Of a stretch of 64,000 nt of DNA, positions 20,664-30,261 are shown one piece after another. The DNA is taken from assembly GCA_003213235.1 (NCBI GenBank), contig QCNJ01000002.1, positions 1 to 64,000 of the forward strand, written 5' to 3'. The position numbers and the translations under genes are program-made. The notes beneath the pieces are model-generated. The model saw nothing but the letters and a program-made list of their open reading frames with translations, was not told the DNA's origin and did not search any database. The DNA is from Prochlorococcus sp. AG-424-P18. Its GTDB lineage: Bacteria > Cyanobacteriota > Cyanobacteriia > PCC-6307 > Cyanobiaceae. The number at the start of each line of letters is the position of its first letter. Position 1 is the stretch's first letter.

Positions 20664-22031
20664 CTAAAGAAGACCTACAGGATCAGCTGCAACATCATCT
20701 GAAATTTTATTGCCATCATTTGGTGGCTTATCTTTTAGAACAATTCTCAAGAGAACAGGTGCAAGAAATGTAGTTCCTATAACCATTAATAATATAGCTG
20801 CTTCGAGAGAAGGAGTTAACAACTTAGCGCTTGTTCCTAGCCCAAGGAAAATTAAACCAACCTCTCCTCTAGGCATCATGCCCAAACCTACAACTAATCT
20901 ATTGGTAGGTTTATCACTAGAAAATACCCATCCGGCAGCAATTTTTCCAATAATTGCTACAACTAATAAAAATCCTGCAACTACAAGAGCTGACCTACTT
21001 GTTGGATCAAGTGGATTAATAACTGATAAATCCATTCCAGCTCCTACTAATACGAAGAAAATAGTTGCGAATAAGGATACTAAAGGTAAAACGGATTGTT
21101 GGATTGCGTGATTATTTTTAGAACTACTAAGAATTAGTCCAGCTGCAAAAGCACCTAAAGCTGCTTCCAATCCAATGGCAGTTGCGACAAAACAACACAA
21201 TACAAGTATCACAAAAGAAGCTACCACTACCGCTCCAGGAGCCTTTAATCTATCTAATAACCAATCAAAACCTGGGGCTGCTGTTCTACTCAATGCGATA
21301 GCAGCAATAACAAATACTACAGCTGCTGCAACTAATTTAATAATAGGAGCAATTTCTAAAGTACCTCCTGCAGCAAGAGCTACAACAACAGCCAGAATTA
21401 CAATTCCCAAAATATCGTCTAGTACTGCTGCACCAATAACAATCTGTCCCTCTCTGGTTTTTAAATATCCCAACTCACCAAAAACACTAGCAGTAATTCC
21501 TATACTTGTTGCTGTCATAGATGCTCCAGCAAAAACTGCTGGAATTAGATCTACCTGGAAAATAAACATTAATCCAAGAGTTCCAAAGGCAAAAGGTAAA
21601 ATTACACCAGCCATAGCAACTGTAAAAGCTTGAGCTCCGACAGCTACTAACTCCTCTAACTCACTTTCTAATCCTGTTAAAAATAAAAGGGCATATAAGC
21701 CGAGAGTTGCTACTGCCTGAAGGGATGGAAAACTTTCGAAATAAACATCAGGTACCGCTTCTGGGGGGATTGACGCCAACGAACTAATAACATTTACAAG
21801 TCCTTCATTTAATTCCGTTCCTGCCGAGGGAGGTATCAACAAATGGAATCCTGATGCCCCTATTACAACCCCTGCGAGAAGCTCACCTACTATCGTTGGT
21901 AAACTAAGTCTTACTAATACTTCTGCTAATGCTCTTGCGGCTAAAAATATCAGTAGAAACCTTATAACTCCTATCAAAGTTTCAGCAACTTCTAAATCAT
22001 GTGCACTTAATTCAGCAAGTAAAGAATACAT
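20664..22031 (-). CDS. Cation:proton antiporter (CPA2 / NapA-like Na+/H+ antiporter)
   Basis: Many TMs; LPTIVGELLAGVVIGASGFHLL, LLFLTGLESELEEL, GAAVLDDILGIVILA. Confidence 0.92.
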   Translation of the reverse strand: MYSLLAELSAHDLEVAETLIGVIRFLLIFLAARALAEVLVRLSLPTIVGELLAGVVIGASGFHLLIPPSAGTELNEGLVNVISSLASIPPEAVPDVYFESFPSLQAVATLGLYALLFLTGLESELEELVAVGAQAFTVAMAGVILPFAFGTLGLMFIFQVDLIPAVFAGASMTATSIGITASVFGELGYLKTREGQIVIGAAVLDDILGIVILAVVVALAAGGTLEIAPIIKLVAAAVVFVIAAIALSRTAAPGFDWLLDRLKAPGAVVVASFVILVLCCFVATAIGLEAALGAFAAGLILSSSKNNHAIQQSVLPLVSLFATIFFVLVGAGMDLSVINPLDPTSRSALVVAGFLLVVAIIGKIAAGWVFSSDKPTNRLVVGLGMMPRGEVGLIFLGLGTSAKLLTPSLEAAILLMVIGTTFLAPVLLRIVLKDKPPNDGNKISDDVAADPVGLL

Positions 22032-22048
22032 ATTAGATGAGAGAAAAA

Positions 22049-22077
22049 ATAAACTACCTAATTGGAAGATAGTTTAT
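22049..22077. repeat. 8-bp inverted repeat in the antiporter/glgP divergent promoter region
   Basis: ATAAACTA-N13-TAGTTTAT, exact match of arms. Confidence 0.85.
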
Positions 22078-22167
22078 AGAGGGCCCACTGTAAGAAATAT
22101 GTAAGAAAAAAGCAAAAATACTCAACAAGTGTGGATCTGAAGTTACAACAAAGAAATTTTCTTAAAA

Positions 22168-24732
22168 ATGGCTATTGTCTGTTATATGGCTAATCCAATG
22201 AATTCCAACGAACCCTTCGATCTACGTTTGCCTACACCAGGCTGCTACTTAGATCCTGAGAAAGCTGGCATGGATTCTAATGCTGTTTTTCAAGGAATGA
22301 CAGCTCACCTTTTTTATACTCTCGGAAAGTTAGCTACTTCTGCAAGTCCTCACGACTTATATATGGCTTTAAGTTATGCAGTTAAAGATAGGCTAATGAC
22401 AAGATATTTAGCCAGTCAAGAAGTAATAAGAAAAAAACCACAAAAAACAGTTGCATATTTATCAGCAGAATTTTTAATAGGCCCTCAATTAAGTAACAAT
22501 CTTCTCAATCTTGGAATCACTAAAGAGGCAGAAGATGCTTTAAAAAGATTTGGAATCGAATCATTGTCGACAATTCTGGAAGTTGAAGAAGAACCTGGTC
22601 TTGGGAATGGAGGACTTGGAAGACTTGCTGCATGTTATATGGAGTCATTAGCATCTCTACAAGTACCAGCTGTTGGATATGGAATTCGCTACGAATTTGG
22701 CATATTTAATCAACTAATTAGAGATGGTTGGCAAGTTGAAGTTACTGATAAATGGTTAAAAGGTGGATGGCCATGGGAACTTCCACAACCTGACGAATCT
22801 TGTTTTGTAGGCTTTGGAGGTAGAACTGAAAGTTACAGAGACGATAAAGGATACTACAGATCAAGATGGATACCTTCTGAACATGCTATAGGAGTTCCTC
22901 ATGATGTACCAGTCTTAGGATACAGAGTAAACACGTGTGACAGACTAAGATTATGGAGAGCTGATGCAACAGAAAGTTTTGACTTTTATGCCTTCAATAT
23001 TGGTGATTACTATGGAGCAGTAGAAGAAAAAGTTGCATCTGAAACACTTTCAAAAGTTCTATATCCAAATGATGGAACTGACGAAGGAAGAAGATTAAGG
23101 CTAAAACAACAACACTTTTTTGTAAGTTGTTCTCTTCAGGATATGTTAAGAAGCCTTGAGAAAAGATCAATCCCGATAACTGAATTCCCTAAACATTGGA
23201 CAGTACAACTAAACGATACTCATCCTGCTATTGCAGTAGCAGAATTAATGAGACTTCTTATTGACCAATATCAAATAGGTTGGGATAAAGCTTGGAATAT
23301 AACAACCACTTCAGTCGCTTATACCAATCACACATTACTACCAGAAGCTTTAGAGAAATGGGATTTAGGTTTATTTAATGATCTTCTTCCTCGTCATCTG
23401 GAAATTATTTATGAAATTAATTGGAGATTTCTACAACAATTAAGATTACGATATCCTGGTGATGACAAAATCCTCCAAAAACTTTCAATAATTGATGAAG
23501 AAGGTTCTAAATCAGTACGGATGGCTCACTTGGCCACAATTGGAGCACATCATATAAACGGTGTCGCAACTCTTCACTCAGATCTTATAAAAAGACAACT
23601 TCTTCCTGAATTTGCAGAACTATGGCCTGAAAAATTTACAAATGTAACTAATGGAGTCACTCCAAGGAGATGGGTGGCCCTGTCTAACCCATCATTATCT
23701 AACCTTCTTGAAAAAGAAGTTGGTCCTGATTGGATAAAAAATATGGAACTTCTTAAAAAATTAGAAGAAAAAAAAGATGACAACAATTTTTTACAAAAAT
23801 TTGAAGAAACTAAATTAAATGGCAAACGAAAATTATCTAGTTTTATCCATTCAAAAACCGGAATACTTGTAGATCCATCAAGTTTATTTGATGTTCAAGT
23901 TAAAAGAATTCATCAATATAAGAGGCAACACTTAAACGCCTTACAAATTATTGCTCAATACCTAAGAATCAAAAATAATACAAACAAATATGAGGTTCCA
24001 AGAACGATAATTTTTGGTGGTAAAGCTGCACCAGGCTACTTTATGGCAAAATTAATGATTCGATTTATCAATGGTATTGCTGACGTCGTTAATTCTGATC
24101 CAGATATGGATGGTTTATTGAGAGTTGTTTTTTTACCGGACTACAACGTAAAGCTTGGTGAAATAGTATATCCCGCAACGGATCTTTCAGAACAAATTTC
24201 AACAGCTGGTAAAGAAGCATCTGGGACTGGAAATATGAAGTTTGCCATGAATGGTGCTTTGACTATTGGAACTTTAGATGGAGCTAATGTGGAATTAAGA
24301 GATCTAGTTAAAAAAGAAAATTTCTTTCTGTTTGGAAAAACTGAAAGTGAAATTATGAACCTAAAAAATAATAATTACTCACCCAAAACTTTTATAGATG
24401 AATGTCCAGAATTAAAAGAGGTTATACATTTGATTCAAATTGGACATTTTAGTAATGGGGATAAAGAATTATTTAAACCTTTATTAAATAGCTTGACCGG
24501 ACATGATCCGTTCTTTGTAATGGCCGATTTCGAAGACTACTTAAATAAACAAGATGAAGTTAGTAAATGCTGGAACAATAAAAAATCTTGGAATAAAATG
24601 GCGTTGTTAAACACGGCAAGATCAGGATATTTTTCTTCTGATAGATCCATAAGAGAATATTGCAAATCAATTTGGAAAGTCTCTCCAATGCCTGTTGAAA
24701 TTACTTGTGATGTTGAAGAATTAACTAATTAA
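22168..24732 (+). CDS. glgP: Glycogen/maltodextrin phosphorylase
   Basis: GLGNGGLGRLAACYMESLASL, PDYNVKLGEIVYPATDLSEQISTAGKEASGTGNMKFAMNGALTIGTLDGANVEL. True start may be a later Met. Confidence 0.98.
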   Translation: MAIVCYMANPMNSNEPFDLRLPTPGCYLDPEKAGMDSNAVFQGMTAHLFYTLGKLATSASPHDLYMALSYAVKDRLMTRYLASQEVIRKKPQKTVAYLSAEFLIGPQLSNNLLNLGITKEAEDALKRFGIESLSTILEVEEEPGLGNGGLGRLAACYMESLASLQVPAVGYGIRYEFGIFNQLIRDGWQVEVTDKWLKGGWPWELPQPDESCFVGFGGRTESYRDDKGYYRSRWIPSEHAIGVPHDVPVLGYRVNTCDRLRLWRADATESFDFYAFNIGDYYGAVEEKVASETLSKVLYPNDGTDEGRRLRLKQQHFFVSCSLQDMLRSLEKRSIPITEFPKHWTVQLNDTHPAIAVAELMRLLIDQYQIGWDKAWNITTTSVAYTNHTLLPEALEKWDLGLFNDLLPRHLEIIYEINWRFLQQLRLRYPGDDKILQKLSIIDEEGSKSVRMAHLATIGAHHINGVATLHSDLIKRQLLPEFAELWPEKFTNVTNGVTPRRWVALSNPSLSNLLEKEVGPDWIKNMELLKKLEEKKDDNNFLQKFEETKLNGKRKLSSFIHSKTGILVDPSSLFDVQVKRIHQYKRQHLNALQIIAQYLRIKNNTNKYEVPRTIIFGGKAAPGYFMAKLMIRFINGIADVVNSDPDMDGLLRVVFLPDYNVKLGEIVYPATDLSEQISTAGKEASGTGNMKFAMNGALTIGTLDGANVELRDLVKKENFFLFGKTESEIMNLKNNNYSPKTFIDECPELKEVIHLIQIGHFSNGDKELFKPLLNSLTGHDPFFVMADFEDYLNKQDEVSKCWNNKKSWNKMALLNTARSGYFSSDRSIREYCKSIWKVSPMPVEITCDVEELTN

Positions 24733-25180
24733 TATTTTTCTTATCTGGAAAATCTGGAGTTTGATGAAATAATCTATTTAGTATTAATCTATCTATATTT
24801 AATGGGTCTGGTGCTAATTCCTTAGCAATTTCTTTAAATTTAAATTCAACGTTGTTTGAAAATTTAGTATCAAAAATTCTTTCCATTAAAGCTTCAATTG
24901 AATATAAATAAGCATTAACACTTTCAAGTTCATCTAAAGCTTCAGTAATTTCTAAATCAGAAATGTGATTTTCTTCTAGAATTTTATTTTCATTGGATTC
25001 TCTTTCAGATAACTCTCTCTGCAAATCATTAATCACCTTACTGCAGAGAGTTCTGAAGGATTGAATTGATGCCCAATTTAATTCTTGTTGCTGCTTAAAA
25101 GTAGGAAATTCTCTAATCAGACGATCATGCTCTTTGTAAAATCTCTTACAGTCAGAGCATTGACATGGTTCTTCAGCCAA
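24725..25180 (-). CDS. Conserved hypothetical protein with N-terminal Cys cluster
   Basis: 151 aa; MAEEPCQCSDCKRF then predicted helical region; convergent overlap with the glgP end. Confidence 0.7.
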   Translation of the reverse strand: MAEEPCQCSDCKRFYKEHDRLIREFPTFKQQQELNWASIQSFRTLCSKVINDLQRELSERESNENKILEENHISDLEITEALDELESVNAYLYSIEALMERIFDTKFSNNVEFKFKEIAKELAPDPLNIDRLILNRLFHQTPDFPDKKNIN

Positions 25181-25211
25181 AAGAAAAAATAACTCTTCTT
25201 ATATCATCCCA

Positions 25212-25544
25212 CTATTTGGGCATAATTGTAGGACCGTCCAATAATTCGTCATTTTCATCAAGTGAATCTGGACTGTCAGGCAAAGGTATCTCTATACTAG
25301 TAACCAAGTTAATGACATCCCTTAATCTCATAGAGTCAGCAAACCATCCCATAGCCTGTTCCGCGTCACCTCTTTTTTCAGCATCATTTGCTTGATCTTC
25401 ATGAGCTTCTGCTAACAAAGCAAGCCAGCATAGGCATCTTGCTTGAACTATTGATAGATCTAAATCATTAGGTTGAGATTTAGAAATACGCTCATGTTCT
25501 TGTTGAATTAAGAGCTTCAAACGCATATCATGTAACTTAGCCAT
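25212..25544 (-). CDS. Conserved hypothetical protein
   Basis: 110 aa ORF just upstream of 24725..25180 on the same strand. Confidence 0.7.
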   Translation of the reverse strand: MAKLHDMRLKLLIQQEHERISKSQPNDLDLSIVQARCLCWLALLAEAHEDQANDAEKRGDAEQAMGWFADSMRLRDVINLVTSIEIPLPDSPDSLDENDELLDGPTIMPK

Positions 25545-25622
25545 AAAAGATTTACTACTAAATATACGCTAGCTACAGAGTAGCAAGATTGCACACATAC
25601 TACATATAGATTATTAATTTTA

Positions 25623-25696
<74 letters not shown>

Positions 25697-25734
25697 AATA
25701 GATGATTTTTGGAGTAATAAGCACTATGCTAAAT

Positions 25735-26107
25735 GAAAGCAGGAGAGGCAATCGCAAAAAAGTTTTATTTTGTTTTCAAAATAAAACTTTTTTGAGGAAA
25801 GTCCGGGCTCCCACATGGTCAGGCTTGCTGGGTAATTCCCAGTGCGGGTAACCGTGAGGATAGTGCCACAGAAACATACCGCCTAATACTTTTTTGTATG
25901 GTAAGGGTGCAATGGTGCGGTAAGAGCGCACCAGCAACATTGAGAAGTGTTGGCTAGGTAAACCCCGGCTGGGAGCAAGGCTTAGTAGATTTATGACCAT
26001 TAAAAGATCTACTTTTAAGCGCCGCTTGAGACTGTGAAGTAATTCCAGCCCTAGATAGATGATTGCCCATCTTTTTAGATGAACAGAACCCGGCTTATGA
26101 CCTGCTT
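25735..26107 (+). ncRNA. rnpB: RNase P RNA (bacterial type A)
   Basis: GAGGAAAGTCCGGGCTCCC (CR-I), GTGCCACAGAAACATACCGCC, GGTAAACCCCGGCTGGGAGCAAG, AGATAGATGATTGCC...GAACAGAACCCGGCTTATG (CR-V). Ends approximate. Confidence 0.95.
25755..25794 (+). repeat. Perfect 18-bp inverted repeat with TTTT loop (rnpB P3 region)
   Basis: CAAAAAAGTTTTATTTTG-TTTT-CAAAATAAAACTTTTTTG. Confidence 0.95.
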
Positions 26108-26134
26108 TTTAATTGTTATGATTATTTAAATCAT

Positions 26135-26884
26135 ATGAAAAATATAATTGGAAGAAAGAGAATTATTCAGATAATTACTTTTTTAAAATCTTTAAAAATT
26201 AGATCAACAAGATTTTCTGAAATAATAAATATAGAAAATACTTCGGCGATTCAAAATTTTAATCAAGCATTAATCCACTCATCCGAAAACAAAATAATAA
26301 ATTACGAAAACTTAGAATTCTTCGGTGATGCAGTTCTAAGATTAGCTGCTTCAAATTTTATTGAAAAAAAATATCCCCAAATGAGTGTTGGAGAAAGATC
26401 AGAGCTAAGAGCACAAATTGTCAGTGATGAATGGTTAACTAAATTAGGTAAAAAAATTGGCATAGAGAAATTAATTATTAAAGGGCCTAAAGCTCTTGGT
26501 GATGAAAATTCAAAAAACACAATAATTGGAGAAGCTACAGAAGCTTTAATCGGTGCCCTTTACAAGTGCTTTAATTCAACAAAGGAGGTAAATATATGGC
26601 TAGATGAAATTTGGGAGGAAGATTCAGAAATATTTTTAAAAGCTCCATATAAATTTAAGTCCAAAACAATACTCCAAGAGTGGTGTCAAAGTAAAGGCTT
26701 TAATTTGCCAGTATATAAAATAATTGAAGTCTCTAAAATAAACGGAGACTTAAAGCGATTTTATTGCGAAATATTTATCGAAGGATTAAAACAAGCATCT
26801 GCTTTTGGCAAATCACATAAACAAGCCGAAACCAATGCAGCTAGAGTTTTATTAGAAAAATTTAAAATTGAAGGCAAAATTTAA
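26135..26884 (+). CDS. rnc: Ribonuclease III
   Basis: ENLEFFGDAVLRLAAS signature, IIGEATEALIGALY, C-terminal dsRBD (KTILQEWCQSKG...). ORF-track start at 26063 lies in rnpB; ATG at 26135 used. Confidence 0.92.
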   Translation: MKNIIGRKRIIQIITFLKSLKIRSTRFSEIINIENTSAIQNFNQALIHSSENKIINYENLEFFGDAVLRLAASNFIEKKYPQMSVGERSELRAQIVSDEWLTKLGKKIGIEKLIIKGPKALGDENSKNTIIGEATEALIGALYKCFNSTKEVNIWLDEIWEEDSEIFLKAPYKFKSKTILQEWCQSKGFNLPVYKIIEVSKINGDLKRFYCEIFIEGLKQASAFGKSHKQAETNAARVLLEKFKIEGKI

Positions 26885-26886
26885 CT

Positions 26887-27072
26887 TTATACTATTTCTA
26901 AATTTTTTAGCTGAAAAGTAATTAGTTTGTCCCAATTACCTCCTTCAAAGAGAACAGCTGCTTTTTTTTTTGTAACTCTCTGTACAAAACCTTTATATCC
27001 TCTATATATAGAATTAACATCTTTTACAATCACAAATGAACCTGGGAGTATTGGTTTAGTCGATAATTCCAT
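26887..27072 (-). CDS. ndhS: NAD(P)H dehydrogenase-like complex subunit S
   Basis: SH3-like ILPGSFVIV...[35 protein letters not shown]; start at internal Met (MELSTKP). Confidence 0.85.
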   Translation of the reverse strand: MELSTKPILPGSFVIVKDVNSIYRGYKGFVQRVTKKKAAVLFEGGNWDKLITFQLKNLEIV

Positions 27073-27106
27073 AGGATACTTTTTTAATACTATATATGAT
27101 TTATAT

Positions 27107-27646
27107 ATGATAGATAACAATGAATGGTTGATTGTTGGATTAATTACATCATGTCATGGAATTAATGGACAAGTAAAGGTTAAATCTCTAAGTGATTTTG
27201 AAGAGAGATTTTTAAAACCTGGAAAGAGATGGTTGCAACTAGAAAATGAACCACCTACAAAAATAGAACTTACCTCTGGTTACAAACAGCCAGGGAAAGA
27301 GACTTTTATTATTAAATTCAAAGGAATAAATACTAGAAATCATGCAGAGCAACTTAAAACACATAAAATTCTTGTGAAAACATATAAGCTTCCTGAATTA
27401 AAAAAAGAAGAATATCACTTTTTGGAACTCATAAATTTACAAGTCAAGATTTATGAAAATAATAAATTAATAATCATTGGTAAAGTTATTAACTTAGAAA
27501 ATGAAAAAAATAATTTACTTGTTGTTCAACTTTTTAAGAATCAAAAAGAAGTTCTAATACCATTTGTTCATGAAATCGTACCATTCGTAGACATAAAAAA
27601 TAAGTTTATTATCATTAATCCGCCACAAGGACTTTTAGACCTATGA
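27107..27646 (+). CDS. rimM: Ribosome maturation factor RimM
   Basis: [28 protein letters not shown]...; start moved to ATG 27107 because upstream codons run antisense through ndhS. Confidence 0.9.
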   Translation: MIDNNEWLIVGLITSCHGINGQVKVKSLSDFEERFLKPGKRWLQLENEPPTKIELTSGYKQPGKETFIIKFKGINTRNHAEQLKTHKILVKTYKLPELKKEEYHFLELINLQVKIYENNKLIIIGKVINLENEKNNLLVVQLFKNQKEVLIPFVHEIVPFVDIKNKFIIINPPQGLLDL

Positions 27647-27661
27647 ATTTTAAAAACTGAA

Positions 27662-29557
27662 TCATTCCACAGTTACGCTTTTAGCTAAATTTCTCGGTTG
27701 ATCCACATCAAGTCCTCTATGTGCTGCTATGTGATAACTCAATAATTGCAATGGCACTATATTAAGTAAAGGGGAAACCCATTGATTGCAGGAAGGAATT
27801 TTCATTAAATAATCAAAGATTTCAGTTCCATTACATTCCGGCGAGATCCCAATTAAATATGAATCTCTAGCTTTTGCTTCCTGCGCATTACTAATAACTT
27901 TATCGAAAACTTCACCTGGAGAAGCAATTGAAATTACAGGGACTTTTTTATCTAACAACGCTATTGGACCATGTTTCATTTCTCCAGCTGGATATCCAGC
28001 GGCATGGATGTAACTTATTTCTTTAAGTTTTAATGCTCCTTCAAGTGCAATAGGATAATTTATGCCTCTTCCTAAAAAAATGACATCTTTTATATTAAAA
28101 AAGTCATGCGCCAGCTTTTCTGAAGATTTATTATGTTTTTCTAAGAGATCTTCTAATAATGGAGGCAGTTTAATAATTTCTGTTAATAATTTTTCTATTT
28201 CATCTGGACTTTGACTGCCCTTAATTTGCGCAAATTTTATAGCTAATCCATAAAAAGAGAGAAGTTGTGCAAAAAAAGTTTTTGTTGCTGCAACTCCTAC
28301 TTCTAATCCTGCACAGATATCAATTATATTTGAAACTTGCCTCCCTATAGAACTCTCTTTTCTATTTGTTATTGCAACAAGATTGGGTTTAAATTTTTTA
28401 TCTTCAATTGAAGACCGTCTTTTAATTTCCATATCTATAGCTGCAATAGTATCAGCAGTTTCTCCAGATTGAGTAACTCCAATAGTTAATGTATTTGGCA
28501 GAAGTGGAGGAGGTGAATATCGAAATTCACTAGCGTAAAAAACATTTGTAGGTATACCAGAAAATTGTTCTAGTAAAAAGCTGCCTACCATTGCAGCATG
28601 TTTACTTGTACCACAAGCTATAATCTCGATTCTATCAATTGACTCAAAAAACTTTGTATCAAATGCATAGTTGATTTGATATTGGCCATTTTCTAAATTT
28701 TTAACTAAATAATTTTCCAACCAGTTTCTTACAGTGCCTGGCTGATCATATATCTCTTTTAACATGTAATGTTTGAAATTCATCTTATCCATTATTTGCT
28801 CTGAGATTTTTAAAGAAACTGGATTTCGGTATTGTCTTTCATTATTTGAGTCATATATTTCTACTCCAAGCGGGGTCAATAAAGCTACTTCTTCATCCTC
28901 CAAAGGCAATATAATGTTAGTAAAGTTTGCAATGGCAGGTGTATCACTTGCGCATATAAATTCTCCCTCACCTAAACCTATAATTAAAGGTGCTTGTCTT
29001 CTTGCAACAACCAACGAGGTAGGAGCACCAGACCATAAGACAGCTAACGCATAAGAACCCTCTAAATCAGAAATTACATTTCTTACAGCTACAAGTAGTG
29101 TTGAGCCATTATTTTCAAGATTCAGTTTACTTAATGTATTTAATTCTCTTTGAATTAGATGAGGAATTACTTCAGTATCTGTATCAGAATTGAAAATTAT
29201 ACCCTCTTTCTCTAACTTATTTTTTAAGTCTTGGAAATTTTCAATAATACCATTTTGAACGACTGCTATAGTTCCTGAACTATCTGTATGAGGGTGCGCA
29301 TTTTTAACTTCAGGTTTTCCGTGAGTTGCCCACCTAGTATGGCCTATACCAACAGTTCCAGGAATATTCTTATCATTAAGGTTATTTATTAAATTTTTAA
29401 GTTTACCTTCTGTTTTATTACAAGTAATATCGGTTGTTTTGGCGTTTATTATCGCTATTCCTGCTGAATCATAACCTCTATACTCAAGTTTTTTCAAACC
29501 ATTAAGTAATAATGGTAAAGCATTTTTATAACCAGTAACAGCAACTATTCCACACAT
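27662..29557 (-). CDS. glmS: Glutamine--fructose-6-phosphate aminotransferase (isomerizing)
   Basis: MCGIVAVTGYKNALPLLLNGLKKLEYRGYDSAG N-terminal Cys; C-terminal LAKSVTVE. Start at MCGIV since Cys must be residue 2. Confidence 0.98.
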   Translation of the reverse strand: MCGIVAVTGYKNALPLLLNGLKKLEYRGYDSAGIAIINAKTTDITCNKTEGKLKNLINNLNDKNIPGTVGIGHTRWATHGKPEVKNAHPHTDSSGTIAVVQNGIIENFQDLKNKLEKEGIIFNSDTDTEVIPHLIQRELNTLSKLNLENNGSTLLVAVRNVISDLEGSYALAVLWSGAPTSLVVARRQAPLIIGLGEGEFICASDTPAIANFTNIILPLEDEEVALLTPLGVEIYDSNNERQYRNPVSLKISEQIMDKMNFKHYMLKEIYDQPGTVRNWLENYLVKNLENGQYQINYAFDTKFFESIDRIEIIACGTSKHAAMVGSFLLEQFSGIPTNVFYASEFRYSPPPLLPNTLTIGVTQSGETADTIAAIDMEIKRRSSIEDKKFKPNLVAITNRKESSIGRQVSNIIDICAGLEVGVAATKTFFAQLLSFYGLAIKFAQIKGSQSPDEIEKLLTEIIKLPPLLEDLLEKHNKSSEKLAHDFFNIKDVIFLGRGINYPIALEGALKLKEISYIHAAGYPAGEMKHGPIALLDKKVPVISIASPGEVFDKVISNAQEAKARDSYLIGISPECNGTEIFDYLMKIPSCNQWVSPLLNIVPLQLLSYHIAAHRGLDVDQPRNLAKSVTVE

Positions 29558-29636
29558 ACTATTATTTTTTTTCAATTATATTGAAAAAAATTGAGTATTT
29601 ATTAATTTATGGACTGTCTTGAAACTGCACAATAAA

Positions 29637-29906
<270 letters not shown>

Positions 29907-30015
29907 TTATATAATACTATTGTCTTACAAAGAAATTAAAAAAATTAAGATATGCTTCACTCTTGTTAACTCTAGGGCATAAAATCTTATAGATAGTTAG
30001 TAATTTCAATACACT

Positions 30016-30255
30016 ATGACACAAGAAATTCTCGAAAAAGTCTGTTCAATTGTTTCAGAGCAATTAAGCGTTGAAGCAGGAGAAGTAAAAGCAGATTCAA
30101 ATTTCCAAAATGATTTAGGTGCAGATTCTCTAGACACTGTCGAGTTAGTTATGGCTCTAGAAGAAGCATTTGATATCGAAATTCCCGATGAAGCAGCTGA
30201 GGGTATCGCAACAGTTGGCGATGCGGTTAAATTTATCGAAGAAAAAAAAGGTTAA
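30016..30255 (+). CDS. acpP: Acyl carrier protein
   Basis: [25 protein letters not shown] phosphopantetheine site. Confidence 0.98.
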   Translation: MTQEILEKVCSIVSEQLSVEAGEVKADSNFQNDLGADSLDTVELVMALEEAFDIEIPDEAAEGIATVGDAVKFIEEKKG

Positions 30256-30261
30256 TCAAGG

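Noticed and set aside
20710-21633. Plus-strand ORFs 20710..21111 and 21175..21633
   Set aside because: Antisense to the antiporter gene; Thr/Ala-rich composition is what the reverse frame of TM codons gives.
25776-26000. 74-aa ORF antisense to rnpB
   Set aside because: Lies entirely on the opposite strand of the RNase P RNA; the open frame is incidental.
26063-26134. N-terminal extension of the RNase III ORF
   Set aside because: Begins inside the conserved 3' part of rnpB (GAACAGAACCCGGCTTATG); the internal ATG at 26135 gives a normal RNase III length.
26927-27106. N-terminal extension of the RimM ORF
   Set aside because: Codons run antisense through ndhS; RimM homology begins at the ATG at 27107.
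28773-29054. 93-aa ORF antisense to glmS
   Set aside because: Shadow ORF; no independent support.
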